Shown here: positions 1-23,728 of the stretch, in pieces
Layout of the letters: each line of letters opens with the position of its first letter
How positions within the stretch are numbered: the stretch's first letter is position 1
Position numbers and translations under genes: made by a program
The notes under the pieces: generated by a model
Database searches by the model: none
Seen by the model: only the letters and a program-made list of their open reading frames with translations
What the model was told of the DNA's origin: nothing
Assembly: GCF_035594125.1 (NCBI RefSeq)
Contig: NW_026973754.1
Coordinates: forward strand, 136,001 to 200,000
From: Scylla paramamosain
Lineage: Eukaryota > Arthropoda > Malacostraca > Decapoda > Portunidae
Direction of reading: 5' to 3'
Length of the DNA stretch: 64,000 nucleotides

Positions 1-1165
1 AGCTTCCTCTTCAAATAGAATTATCTGCCGATAACTTTTCATAGAGCGGGAATATTTGAAGTTCCCTTGATTATCTCGTGGATTATCAACCATTCTGCGC
101 TGAGTGGTGTTGCTTTTGTCCGCAAATTAGGTCTCATTGCTGTGAAAACGTGAAGCAGATAAACCCAGCTCTCCTAGTAATATAGATTATTCCATGTAAC
201 CTCGCATAATCCCGTGTTATCCACCTTAATGTATCGTGATGTTTTGGTCTTGCCTCTGCCCTGATCCGCCTCGCCTCAGTATGTCACTGTACAGATGGGA
301 ACAGCTGGTGTAAGCCTCCCCTTGCAAAACAATTCATATTTCAAAGATCAAAACGTTAACAGCATAATATAGCTGATTTGTACACATGAAGGACTATATA
401 ATAGCAAAGGTGTTACCCTCAGACTATTACCTTCATAACCCCTTGAACACACAACACAATCGCAGCGGCCCATTAATGTGGCGTGACAAAACTCCTATAC
501 ATAAAGGGATAACAGATACATCACCCTAGACCAATATTTCCACAACTACTTAAAGCCACCAAACAACTCTTGCGGTCCACTCATGCAGCATAAACAAAAC
601 CCTTATAGCATTATATAATATATTACAGAATGCTACACATTAGGAGACAACAAATACATCACCATTACACCAATATCCCCATGATTTCTCAATACCACCG
701 GCAACGCAGCCGTCCACTGAAGCGACCATAGCAGAAGCCTTGCACTCCATTCCACCCACAATTTTGGCAGAGGTACTATCTGCTCCGCCACGCTGGCTGA
801 GTATTCCCGCCTTGATGTGAGGAAAGGAACAGGTAAAAATGGGCGCATGCTGGAAATGTGGAAATGTTGATGAGGTGGTGGGCCTTCACAGGGTCCTGAT
901 AACACTGGTGTCAAAGGAAGGGCAAAATTGCACCCCACGTGACCACGCCTGTTTTGACACGCCGCGCTGGGAGGACTCAGGGACGAGCCGCTGTGGCGTT
1001 ATGGAGCCTGGCCCCCTTCATTGCCGGCACCTGTGATTGTGTGTCCATCACACATACACACACATGCACAGGCGGCAGAATAACATTGGTGCATCAGTTG
1101 AAGGGAGGAAGGAGCGCCGCGGGACATGCCACTCGAGCACTCCTCTGATATTAATGTTATTATGG

Positions 1166-1168
<3 letters not shown>
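1..1168. other. no recognisable gene or element
   Basis: Mixed-composition sequence. The short open frames here have no repeated motif, splice-site pattern or family resemblance that I can support. A short CA-rich stretch lies near 1047-1066. Confidence 0.5.
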
Positions 1169-1212
<44 letters not shown>

Positions 1213-1214
<2 letters not shown>

Positions 1215-1943
1215 TCGCTGATTATTTTCGATTTTTTTAGTCTGAATGTTTTCGATTTTCTACAAAAGTAATCTAAACTGAATGTTTTCGATTCTTGCCA
1301 AGAAGTATTATTTTCGACAACCCATTTTATGTTTTTTTGGACTGTTTTCGACACAACTCTTACACATTTAGTGTCCGTTTTGGATTATTTTCGACACAAC
1401 AATTACCTAGCTATTTACAGTTTGGATTATTTTCGACACATCATTGACCTAAATCAATATTTTTTGGAATATTTTCGACACTTCATTCAGCCATTTTAGA
1501 CCTTCTTTGATTATTATCTTGTTAGGTTAGGTTAGGTTAGGTTAGGTTAGTTTAGGTTAGGTTAGGTTAGTTTTTATAGTCTTTTGTTTAAGTCTAAACG
1601 TGACGTGATGTGACAGTTCATTTTATCCAGTGTCGAAAACATTCAGAATTTACCATTTTTTAGTGTCGAAAACATTCAGTTCAATATTTTTTTTAGTGTC
1701 GAAAACATTCAGTTCAATATTTTTTTACTGTCGGAAACATTCATAGTGAAGTTTATTTAGTTTCGAAAACATTCCAACCAATGTTTTTAATGTGTCGAAA
1801 ATAATCATGATTGAAAAATATATTGCAGAACCATCGAAAATAATCAGTCTAAGTTGCCAAATCATTGTCGAAAATATTCATTCTTAAAAATGTTAGTCTG
1901 TCGAAAACGTTCAGACTAAAAAAATCGAAAACAATCAGTCCAC

Positions 1944-1945
<2 letters not shown>
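1213..1945. mobile_element. foldback-like element with about 18 TTTTCGA motifs around a TTAGG core
   Basis: The two ends are inverted copies. About 40 bp at 1213-1256 matches the reverse complement of 1900-1944 with only a few mismatches, sharing CTGATT, TTTTCGATTTTTTTAG and TCTGAA. Inside, the left arm (1217-1490) carries about eight TTTTCGA(CA) motifs spaced 30-45 bp apart. The right arm (1630-1930) carries nine or ten of the same motif on the other strand. The arms meet at a TTAGG tract (1521-1570). Both ends abut (GA)n, as if the element had landed in a GA microsatellite. There is no coding frame. The structure is directly visible; the mobile-element reading is inference, because the (GA)n flanks hide any target duplication. 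Confidence 0.65.
1521..1570 (+). repeat. interstitial telomere-type repeat (TTAGG)n
   Basis: Ten consecutive GTTAG units with a single substitution at 1551. TTAGG is the telomere repeat of most arthropods. Here it lies at the centre of an inverted-repeat structure, not at a chromosome end. Confidence 0.85.
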
Positions 1946-2860
<915 letters not shown>

Positions 2861-3095
2861 ACCTGGCTACCCATCCATCTGTTCCCCCCCCGACCCACCT
2901 GCCTGCCTGCCTCAAGTAATAACTAGTAGTAGTATGCCAAGCAGTAACAAGGAGACTCCACTCCCCGCTGGGGCTCGCATCAACCCGAAGATAAAAGTAA
3001 TAAACAGTAGTGTGTAATTTCTTAAAAAGCTTCAGCGTAACAGGTGGGAGTGGAAAGACAATTAAGGAAGAAGGATAGATCTCATGGTGGCCATC

Positions 3096-3371
<276 letters not shown>

Positions 3372-3449
3372 TTATTTGCTGCACAATGTTTAATATATCT
3401 GCTGGTGCTTTTTTCTTTTTTCTTCTTCTCAGTGTTCTTCCATGAAAAC

Positions 3450-3782
3450 ATGAGATAATAAGGGAAGCTGCAAGAAGCCATCAGGCCTACACATGGCAGC
3501 CCCTGTATGAAATACACCTACCTATCTCTACCTATCATCCCGATCCATAAATTTGTCTAATCTTCTTTTAAAGCTCCCTATTGACTCAACACTACAAGCC
3601 TGATTATTGAGGTTGTTCCATTCATATACCACTCTATTTCAGAACTAATTCCTTCCTATCTCTTTCTTGAACCTAAATTTTTCAAGTCTGAAACCGTTAT
3701 TTCTTGTTATATCCTGATTATTGATCATAAGAATTTTGTTTACGTCCCCCTTGTTATAATCCCTAAACCACTTAAAGACTAG
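3450..3782 (-). mobile_element. 3'-terminal fragment of a CR1-type non-LTR retrotransposon
   Basis: On the minus strand, downstream of 3782, the frame reads FKWFRDYNKGDVNKIL and then TRNNGFRLEKFRFKKEIG. This closely matches the C-terminal end of the reverse-transcriptase protein of the larger CR1 element at 49390-53241 (FKWYKGYNKGDVSKIL). The following 3' untranslated sequence, with its 'cttcttgcagcttcccttat' segment, also matches. A TGG-to-TAG change at about 3645 stops the frame. The copy is 5'-truncated near 3782, as is usual for retrotransposons of this type. Confidence 0.85.
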
Positions 3783-4079
3783 TAGTTTGTTTTTGTTCCG
3801 TTCTTCATTGTTTTTCCTATGTGTCCCTTTGAAATCTATATAGACGCTCCCACAACATGCAGGTGAAAAAAAAAAAAACTGCCGAAAATTCCATATCGTG
3901 TGTCCCCTTGATGACACCGTGCGAGCCTCAGCCGTGCGTGACGCAATTGTCTGTCCCAAAAACACGAGCTCGAAACAAACCAAGAAAAAAAAGGAAGGGA
4001 TGAAAATAAAGTACTGCATCTAGGCGCTCTTATATTTCTTTTATTTTTCTTCGTAGTTCGTGAATTGTATTCTAAAATG

Positions 4080-4243
4080 TTTCCATGTCTTCTTATTTCC
4101 ACTGGTTGTGACAGCTCTAGTGGAAGTTGTTGGGATTTTTATGATTTTGCTGATAATCTAACAAATATTCAGCATCATCAGTGGAAAAAAAGATCCATGA
4201 GGACCAGGCTAATTATCTTTGTGACCTCTGAAAATACGGCACC
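4080..4243 (-). mobile_element. MITE-family copy (about 210-bp repeat), truncated
   Basis: Diverged copy of the dispersed family described at 54795-55006, in reverse orientation. It keeps the 'gctaattatctttgtgacctctgaaaat' region and the 'gctctagtgga' end. The side with the CATATTCTGAAAC end is cut off by a (CT)n tract at 4250. Confidence 0.6.
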
Positions 4244-4246
4244 CCC

Positions 4247-5261
<1,015 letters not shown>

Positions 5262-5264
<3 letters not shown>

Positions 5265-5594
5265 GCGACATATGACATCACTGTTGCATCACATTAAGCC
5301 AGTCGGAAAATCAGTCTTTGTTAGGCCAAGTCGAAGGAATGGCGGAGAACGATCACTAGTTGAAGTCACCAGTCACTCAAAGAAAAGAAGTAAAATCGGT
5401 GATCTTTCTCTATCCATCATTGCCTCCGTCTTCCTCCTGCCTTTTGCCCGACGACTGGGTGGCAGCATTCAAGAATAGCACGCTGGAGTACCGCGGTGAA
5501 GCTCGCCATGCTCAGTGATACATGACAAGACAAGACCAAAGGCAAGAGGTTTTTGATAAAGACGAGGCTGCAACGAAGACAGCGAGACTGATGA

Positions 5595-5631
<37 letters not shown>

Positions 5632-6164
5632 GACTAACTTAAATCAGTGTGCTCTCTGTGAAGGGGAGGACTGTGTGTATGTATGTGCGTATGTCAAGAC
5701 TACTTATAACTGACGTGCTGCCTCTAAAGGGAAGTAGTGTCGCTACTATGTTGGTGAAACCTCCACTCACCGCCTGGCAGCTTACTCGTACCTCTACACA
5801 GTCATCAGTCCTCAGGTGTAATAATACTTTAAGTCCCCCCATTCCAGTTACCCATAAATCCACAAACCCACCAGTCCTTCAGTCCACCAACCTACCAATA
5901 CCCAGTCTAACACAAAAGTTCACTAATCCAGCCCAGCCCCAGTGATCCACCATCCCACAGACACATCAGCCCACTGCCCACCAAGACACCACGCCGCCAG
6001 CAAACCAAACCCTGCCCACTAGACTCTCAAGCTAAGCCACACCCCAGTCCGTCATCCCTGCCAGTCTCGTCTACCATCCACTGAGCCGCCAGCACAGATC
6101 ATCCCCGCCCGCTAGACCCTTTGTTAGCTTCGTTATTATGATTCTGTGCTAGAGGTCCTGGCTG
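5262..6164. other. no gene recognised; CCA-rich degenerate stretch
   Basis: Contains (GT)n at 5597-5628. From 5820 to 6110 the plus strand is rich in irregular CCA/CCC steps, probably a decayed simple repeat. No frame carries a recognisable domain. Confidence 0.5.
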
Positions 6165-6293
6165 CGTTAGTGGCAGTAGTAGTACTGGTAGTGGTGGTGG
6201 TGGTGGTGGTGATAGTAGTAGTGAAGGTAGCGGTAATGATGGTGGTGACGGTGGTAATTGAGATACACGTAGTGGCAGTGGCATTAATAAAAC

Positions 6294-6342
<49 letters not shown>

Positions 6343-6349
6343 GATGGTG

Positions 6350-6412
<63 letters not shown>

Positions 6413-6660
6413 ATAGTAATAGTAATAGTAATAGTACTAGTAGTAGTAGCAGTAGTGGTGGTGGTGGTAGTAGTAGTTGTAGTAGTAGTAATATTAGTAG
6501 TAGTAGTAGTAGTAGTAGTAGTAATAGTAGTAGTAGTAGTTCTTGTTGTTGTTGTTATTGTTTTAGCGGCAGCAGCAGCAGAAGCAGTACGGTGGTGGTT
6601 GTAGTAGTAGTAGCAGCAGTAGTAGCAGTAGTAACAGTAACAGTAGTAGGAGTGATAGTG
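6165..6660 (+). repeat. long imperfect trinucleotide array (GTA/GTG)n
   Basis: About 500 bp of GTA and GTG units with patches of AAT, TTG and GCA. The apparent polyvaline reading frame is a by-product of the repeat. It is the longest trinucleotide array in the window. Confidence 0.95.
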
Positions 6661-6993
6661 ACATCTGACGCACGAGAAGGGAGTACTGACAGGGACACCT
6701 CTGTACCTCCTCTATTTTCTTCCCAGTAAGATGACGCGACCACTGAGACGGGACCCGTGCCTGACCGGGGCACCGTACGCAGCGGTGGAATGACCTGCGT
6801 AAGGCGCGTGTGGGTGGTGGGGAGTGGGCGGGGCTGCATGTGTTTGGGGGAGACTGCTAAGGCGGGGTGCTACGTGGATGAGCGGGTGAGTGGGTAGACA
6901 GTGTGTGTGTGTGTGTGTGTGTGTGTGTAGGAGATCGGGCTGGAGTTTAATGGGTGGTTGGGTGGTTAGGTCGGTTGAGTGAGTCGATGGATG

Positions 6994-7034
<41 letters not shown>

Positions 7035-7115
7035 CTTGAAGCTGTACCTGTATCACTAAAACTCTCGCGACTACCAGTGACATCGCATTTCTTTCGATTA
7101 TAATAAAACTTAAAC

Positions 7116-7155
<40 letters not shown>

Positions 7156-8159
7156 CAGGAAAATTTTTCCTTCTTGCCTTATATCCTATTAATCAGTAAT
7201 TAATATGTACAAACACAAGCCTTAGTTTGTACTCACAAGGACAAAACCACTGCTGCCGTTGGGGTATTGTTGTGTTCGGCGAGGGTGTGAGGGAGGCGCG
7301 GGTGGTGTTTGCGAGGGGCGGTGTGGCGCGCGTCAGAGGCTCGCTCCCCTGGTGCCCGTCTCAACCCGAGAGCTCCAACTGTCCCGCCTGAAGCTGGAAG
7401 CTGCCGCCAGTGTGGACTGAGACTGAGGCTCGTATTATTTCTCTTATATAGTCACCTGTTGCTAAGGTTGCCACATCTCGCTTCATTCTCCACTCTGGGA
7501 AGAGTTTGCGAGTCACTCCCCTCTTGGAGGGTGTGCGAATAGTATGGTAATTGAGGCGTTCACGCACCGGCAGGATGGTGATGAAAGGCCTCTCTTGCCC
7601 TGTGTCGAGCACCTGGTGGTGAGACGCATCACTCACCACCCCCGACTAGCCACGTGAGAGGTTCCACTCTCTTGCACGGTCCACATGAACGTTTGTGAGT
7701 GAAAGATTTTGTTGGCTTAATTTGTTATCATAATAGAATATTGCCACAATCGTTGCCACATTACATTACATTAATATATACATTATGAATTGTGCCATCT
7801 ATACAGTGGTTAAGAAATTAAGGGGCTGCAATTAAAGTGCAAATTTATAGAACACGACAAAAGATGTGCTGAATACAGGACCCTCAGGCTGACTACCTCA
7901 CTGGAAGGAAGAGAAAGGTATACGCAAACACGAGGGATAGAGTGAATCTGTAATGATGGAGTGCACAGGGAGCCCTGCGTCCTGGCATAAGGGACGGGCA
8001 CTATTAGAGATAGTAGGTGGATAAGCCAGCTGAAAGGTAAGTAGAGTCTACTTGTGGGAAGCCCTTACAACACTCAATTGAAAAATAACAGAAAATTAAA
8101 TTACAAAAATAAACAAATATAACAGATGAAATGCTATAAGCGCAGTAGATGGTAGGAAA

Positions 8160-8197
<38 letters not shown>

Positions 8198-8355
8198 CAT
8201 CATCATCAGGTCGTTGCCGATTCCTTAAGATTAAGAATACGGCCTTCAGTGTTAATCTGGCGTCACCAAAGCAAGTAATAGCATCGGGTCATACGGCAAA
8301 CAACTAACTTCTTGAATCATTTACCTGGCAGTGTCGCAGCTCCACGACCATTATT
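6661..8355. other. no supported gene; GC-rich block and microsatellites
   Basis: (GT)n at 6900-6928, 6996-7032 and 8162-8195, and (AAT)n at 7110-7153. A GC- and CpG-richer block at about 7250-7540 contrasts with the AT-rich surroundings and could be a promoter or first exon. No splice-supported frame was found. Confidence 0.4.
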
Positions 8356-8640
8356 CTGAAAGACTTCTGTGCCGCACCTCCACTACATTCAAAGGACCTA
8401 GTTTAAGTTACATGGGTTGTTAAGTTTTTTTTTTTTTTTTTTTTAACGGCTCTAATGACAGATTATCATGATTTCTATTTTCCAAAGGTCTAGTTGAAGC
8501 TACATTGTTTTTGAAGGGTCTTTTTACGGTTCTAGTGACAGATTAACAAGACTTCTACATTTAAAAGGCTCTAATTGAAGATAAGTGTTTTTTCTACGGT
8601 TCGAGTGACAGATTAATTCCACTTTCACACATTTCGACTT
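8356..8640 (+). mobile_element. diverged MITE-family copy with internal tandem repeats of about 80 bp
   Basis: The start (ATTCTGAAAGACTTCTG, then 'gccgcacctccactac') matches the left part of the copy at 58143-58348. Three tandem sub-repeats follow at about 8390-8482, 8483-8563 and 8564-8629. Each contains a 'ctctaattgaag'-like block and an 'acggttctagtgacagatta' block. A T-run interrupts the first. Confidence 0.6.
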
Positions 8641-8748
8641 TTAACTGTCCATGACCCGGCACCGTGTATGCTACACACGTGTGCCAAGTCTTTCTTAGAA
8701 AGCCTTGCTCACGCGGGGAAACCACCTTTCTCAGTGCACGTACCATAA

Positions 8749-9474
8749 AGGTAGGCGCACACTTGTTCGCATTGTACGGACGGCACGCATCGTACGCATC
8801 GGATTTTAGTATTCTTTACATTATTTCAAATGGGTCTGCGCGCATTTGACCGCGTCGTACGCATCGGACATCGGCAATGCCGACGAGGATCCCCGAAAGA
8901 GCATTCAATCCGATGCGTACGAACGATGCGGATGGCCTCTACGGCATTTGCCGGCAAATGTGCGACCCCATCGTCAGTTGCAGCCAGAGCGCCGTCGCGG
9001 TCGGATGCAAACCTTCTTCGGTATTTATTTTATTTTTTCTGTTTGCATAGCTATGCTTTGCTTATACATAATATATAATGTTATATTAACTCACTGACTG
9101 TTTTTAGATTTTTCTCCAAATTCCAGCCTTTTCCTGTTTATGTTGTGAATCCATGTTTTCCTTTTTTTAACTTCCTGTTCTTCTTCTTCTGCCAGCAAAC
9201 AGCTAACCACTACAATTTCTTCCTCTTCACTATCACTGTTCAACATTTTCACAACTTTATACACTAGAAAAATATGGAGTATGTCCTTCCAGAGAGAGCT
9301 CAGCTTCACAACTGCGGGTGGTGAATGGTCCAATGCCGACAATATGCGCAGAAAATCCGATCCGTCCGATGCGTGCCGTCCGTACGATGCGGACCAATGT
9401 GCGCTGACCCCAAAAACAATCCGATGAGTACGATGCGTGCCGTCCGTACGATGCGAACAAGTGTGCGCCTACCT
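8749..9474. mobile_element. internally deleted PIF/Harbinger-type DNA transposon
   Basis: A 726-bp element with 57-bp terminal inverted repeats (8749-8805 and 9418-9474) that differ at two positions. Both begin AGGTAGGCGCACACTTG. TAA lies immediately outside each end (8746-8748 and 9475-9477), fitting the 3-bp TWA target duplication of PIF/Harbinger elements. Short CGTACGCATCGGA-like motifs recur near both ends and may be transposase-binding sites. Inside is the start of a Harbinger-like nuclease gene on the minus strand, and the rest of that gene is missing. The element is therefore non-autonomous. Confidence 0.85.
9091..9246 (-). pseudogene. N-terminal remnant of a HARBI1-like nuclease
   Basis: From the ATG at 9246 the frame gives an acidic stretch (MLNSDSEEEE), then AEEEEQEVKKRK, then WIHNINRKRLEFGE, and a stop at about 9091. 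An acidic/basic start followed by a W-x-H-x-x-N-x-x-R box and FGE is what I know of the N-terminus of arthropod PIF/Harbinger nucleases. The catalytic DDE core is absent. Family assignment rests on this motif together with the TAA target duplication of the host element. Confidence 0.6.
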
Positions 9475-9476
9475 TA

Positions 9477-9671
9477 AGGGGCCCATACACGTTCAAAAAA
9501 AGCGTCAAAATTTTGCATCAAAATTTTGATATCAAAATTTTGATGCAAAATTTGAGTGTGTGTAGGACGTTTTGATGTCAAAAAAAGATTTGAAGCAAAA
9601 TTTTGATTGATCAAATCTGTTTGATATTTTTTGACGAGTCGTCAAATTTTTGATGCGTGTATGGGCTCCTG
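9477..9671. mobile_element. small inverted-repeat element (MITE) with CCCATACACG ends
   Basis: The left end (AGGGGCCCATACACG) and the reverse complement of the right end (AGGAGCCCATACACG) differ by one base. The interior consists of self-complementary TCAAAATTTTGA blocks, so the whole roughly 195-bp unit can fold. It abuts the right target duplication of the Harbinger element. I see no clear target duplication, so the superfamily is undetermined. Confidence 0.6.
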
Positions 9672-9803
9672 TCAAAATTTTGATCAAACTGTTTAGTTCG
9701 CAGGTGACTGACGAGGAGACAGGATCGTCATGTCTGCGAAGGAGGAGGCCGAAAAGAAATTTTTGATTTCTTTTCGATTTGATATAAATATTCTTCTTTG
9801 ATT

Positions 9804-22589
<12,786 letters not shown>

Positions 22590-22595
22590 CTTTGT

Positions 22596-22995
22596 CTGTG
22601 GATGAGCAGGATCATAATCTTTGGCGATGTCACACACAAACACACCAACTACCAAACAAAGGGATAAATTGGATAAATATAGATACAAATGTAGCTCAGG
22701 CTCTGTACAGATAGGTACTAACACTTGTTCACCTTCCCAACTCATCATGTGACTAACACTTCTAAACTCCAATCAAGTCAAAGGGTGCATTATTGCCAAT
22801 ATGGCTGAATAAATTACAAGATCTCATACATCTTTAAGATGCATGTTATTGTTCGGGAGGTGCTGTGGTGAATAGGACAGACAGTGAGAGCAATGAAAGT
22901 GCACTTGGAATGTGTGGCATGTCAGTAAAATGTGATGGAACCATTCTCAGATTGGGAGAAAGTGGGAGAAAGTCTGGATATCTACAAAAGTGGAT
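22596..22995. other. region upstream of the first LIN54 coding exon
   Basis: Probably intron between a 5' noncoding exon and the ATG exon, because an acceptor (minus-strand ...catccacag) ends at 22596. No separate feature is visible. Confidence 0.5.
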
Positions 22996-23329
22996 TTTTT
23001 TTGTGTGTGTAGGATGTGCATTGGCCAAAGGCAACAAAGTTAGAAGAAAAAGGCCCACTGAGGTGCCAGTCCCTAAACAGTCAGAAATGATCATGAAAAC
23101 TGGAGGATAAGTGTCTCAAAACCTCCCTCAAGTCATAAGGAGGAAAGACAGAAGTAGAAAGGGAGTTCCAGAATTTACCAGAAAAAGAAATGAATGATTG
23201 AGAATATTGGTTAACACTTGCAATTGAGAGGTGGATAGAATAGGGATGAGAGAAAGTAGAAAGTTTTATGAAGTGAGGCTGCAGGAGGAGGGGAGGCATG
23301 CAGTTAGCAAGATCAGAAGAGCAGTTAGC
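22996..23329 (-). mobile_element. 3' end of a Jockey-like non-LTR retrotransposon, interrupted by the P element
   Basis: Minus-strand translation gives PHFIKLSTFSHPYSIHLS, then VNQYSQSFISFSGKFWNSL, then VFPPYDL, the C-terminal end of a Jockey-type reverse-transcriptase protein. It is followed by the 3' untranslated motif 'gggactggcacctcagtggg', then 'ttgcctttggcc' and an A-rich end near 22996. The upstream half of the same copy continues at 26844 beyond the P-element insertion. The frame is broken. Confidence 0.7.
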
Positions 23330-23337
23330 ATGAAAAT
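23330..23337 (+). repeat. left 8-bp target-site duplication of the P element (ATGAAAAT)
   Basis: ATGAAAAT lies immediately outside the left terminal inverted repeat. The identical 8-mer lies immediately outside the right end at 26836-26843. Eight base pairs is the P-element target duplication length. Confidence 0.92.
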
Positions 23338-23364
23338 CATTGAGATAGGAAGGTTGGAGTGGCC
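23338..23364 (+). repeat. left terminal inverted repeat of the P element
   Basis: 27 bp, perfect inverted match to 26809-26835. It begins CATTGAGATAGGAAGG and ends GTGGCC. Confidence 0.93.
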
Positions 23365-23728
23365 TTCAGGCGTCCTGGGTGAAGCCACCCAACTGTCAGG
23401 CAGCCATATTGTCGTAGGATAGGCAGCAACTGCAGGGCAGAGATGAAACACGTCATGGAAGTATTTCGCTATGTTGGAATGTATGTATGACCCCTCTTTT
23501 ATGTTGGGGTTGGGATGAGGTCCCATAGTTACTAAGGAGAGTCAGGTCCGTATGGGTTGGGCTATGATGAGTCAGGTTAGCTCGAGTTAAGCCTGTGTCA
23601 GGGTGCTTATTAAGGAGTGTCAGGTCTTGATCCAAGTCGACCTACACATACTCTCTCAGTCAATAATTCAGTAGAGCTCTCGTATAGAGAGAGTAAAGAC
23701 AGGAGTGTTGCTCCGTGCGTGGTGTGAA

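Noticed and set aside
1521..1570. A true chromosome end
   Set aside because: The TTAGG tract is only 50 bp and lies in the middle of an inverted-repeat element with tens of kilobases on the right.
5272..5478. A 68-codon frame starting just after (CT)n
   Set aside because: Short, no domain, no splice partners.
6146..6604. A 152-codon polyvaline frame
   Set aside because: It is produced by the (GTA/GTG)n array; the other frames of the same array are also open.
8830..9078. Plus-strand frames inside the Harbinger element
   Set aside because: They are shadows of GC-rich subterminal repeats. The only frame with family resemblance is on the minus strand at 9091-9246.
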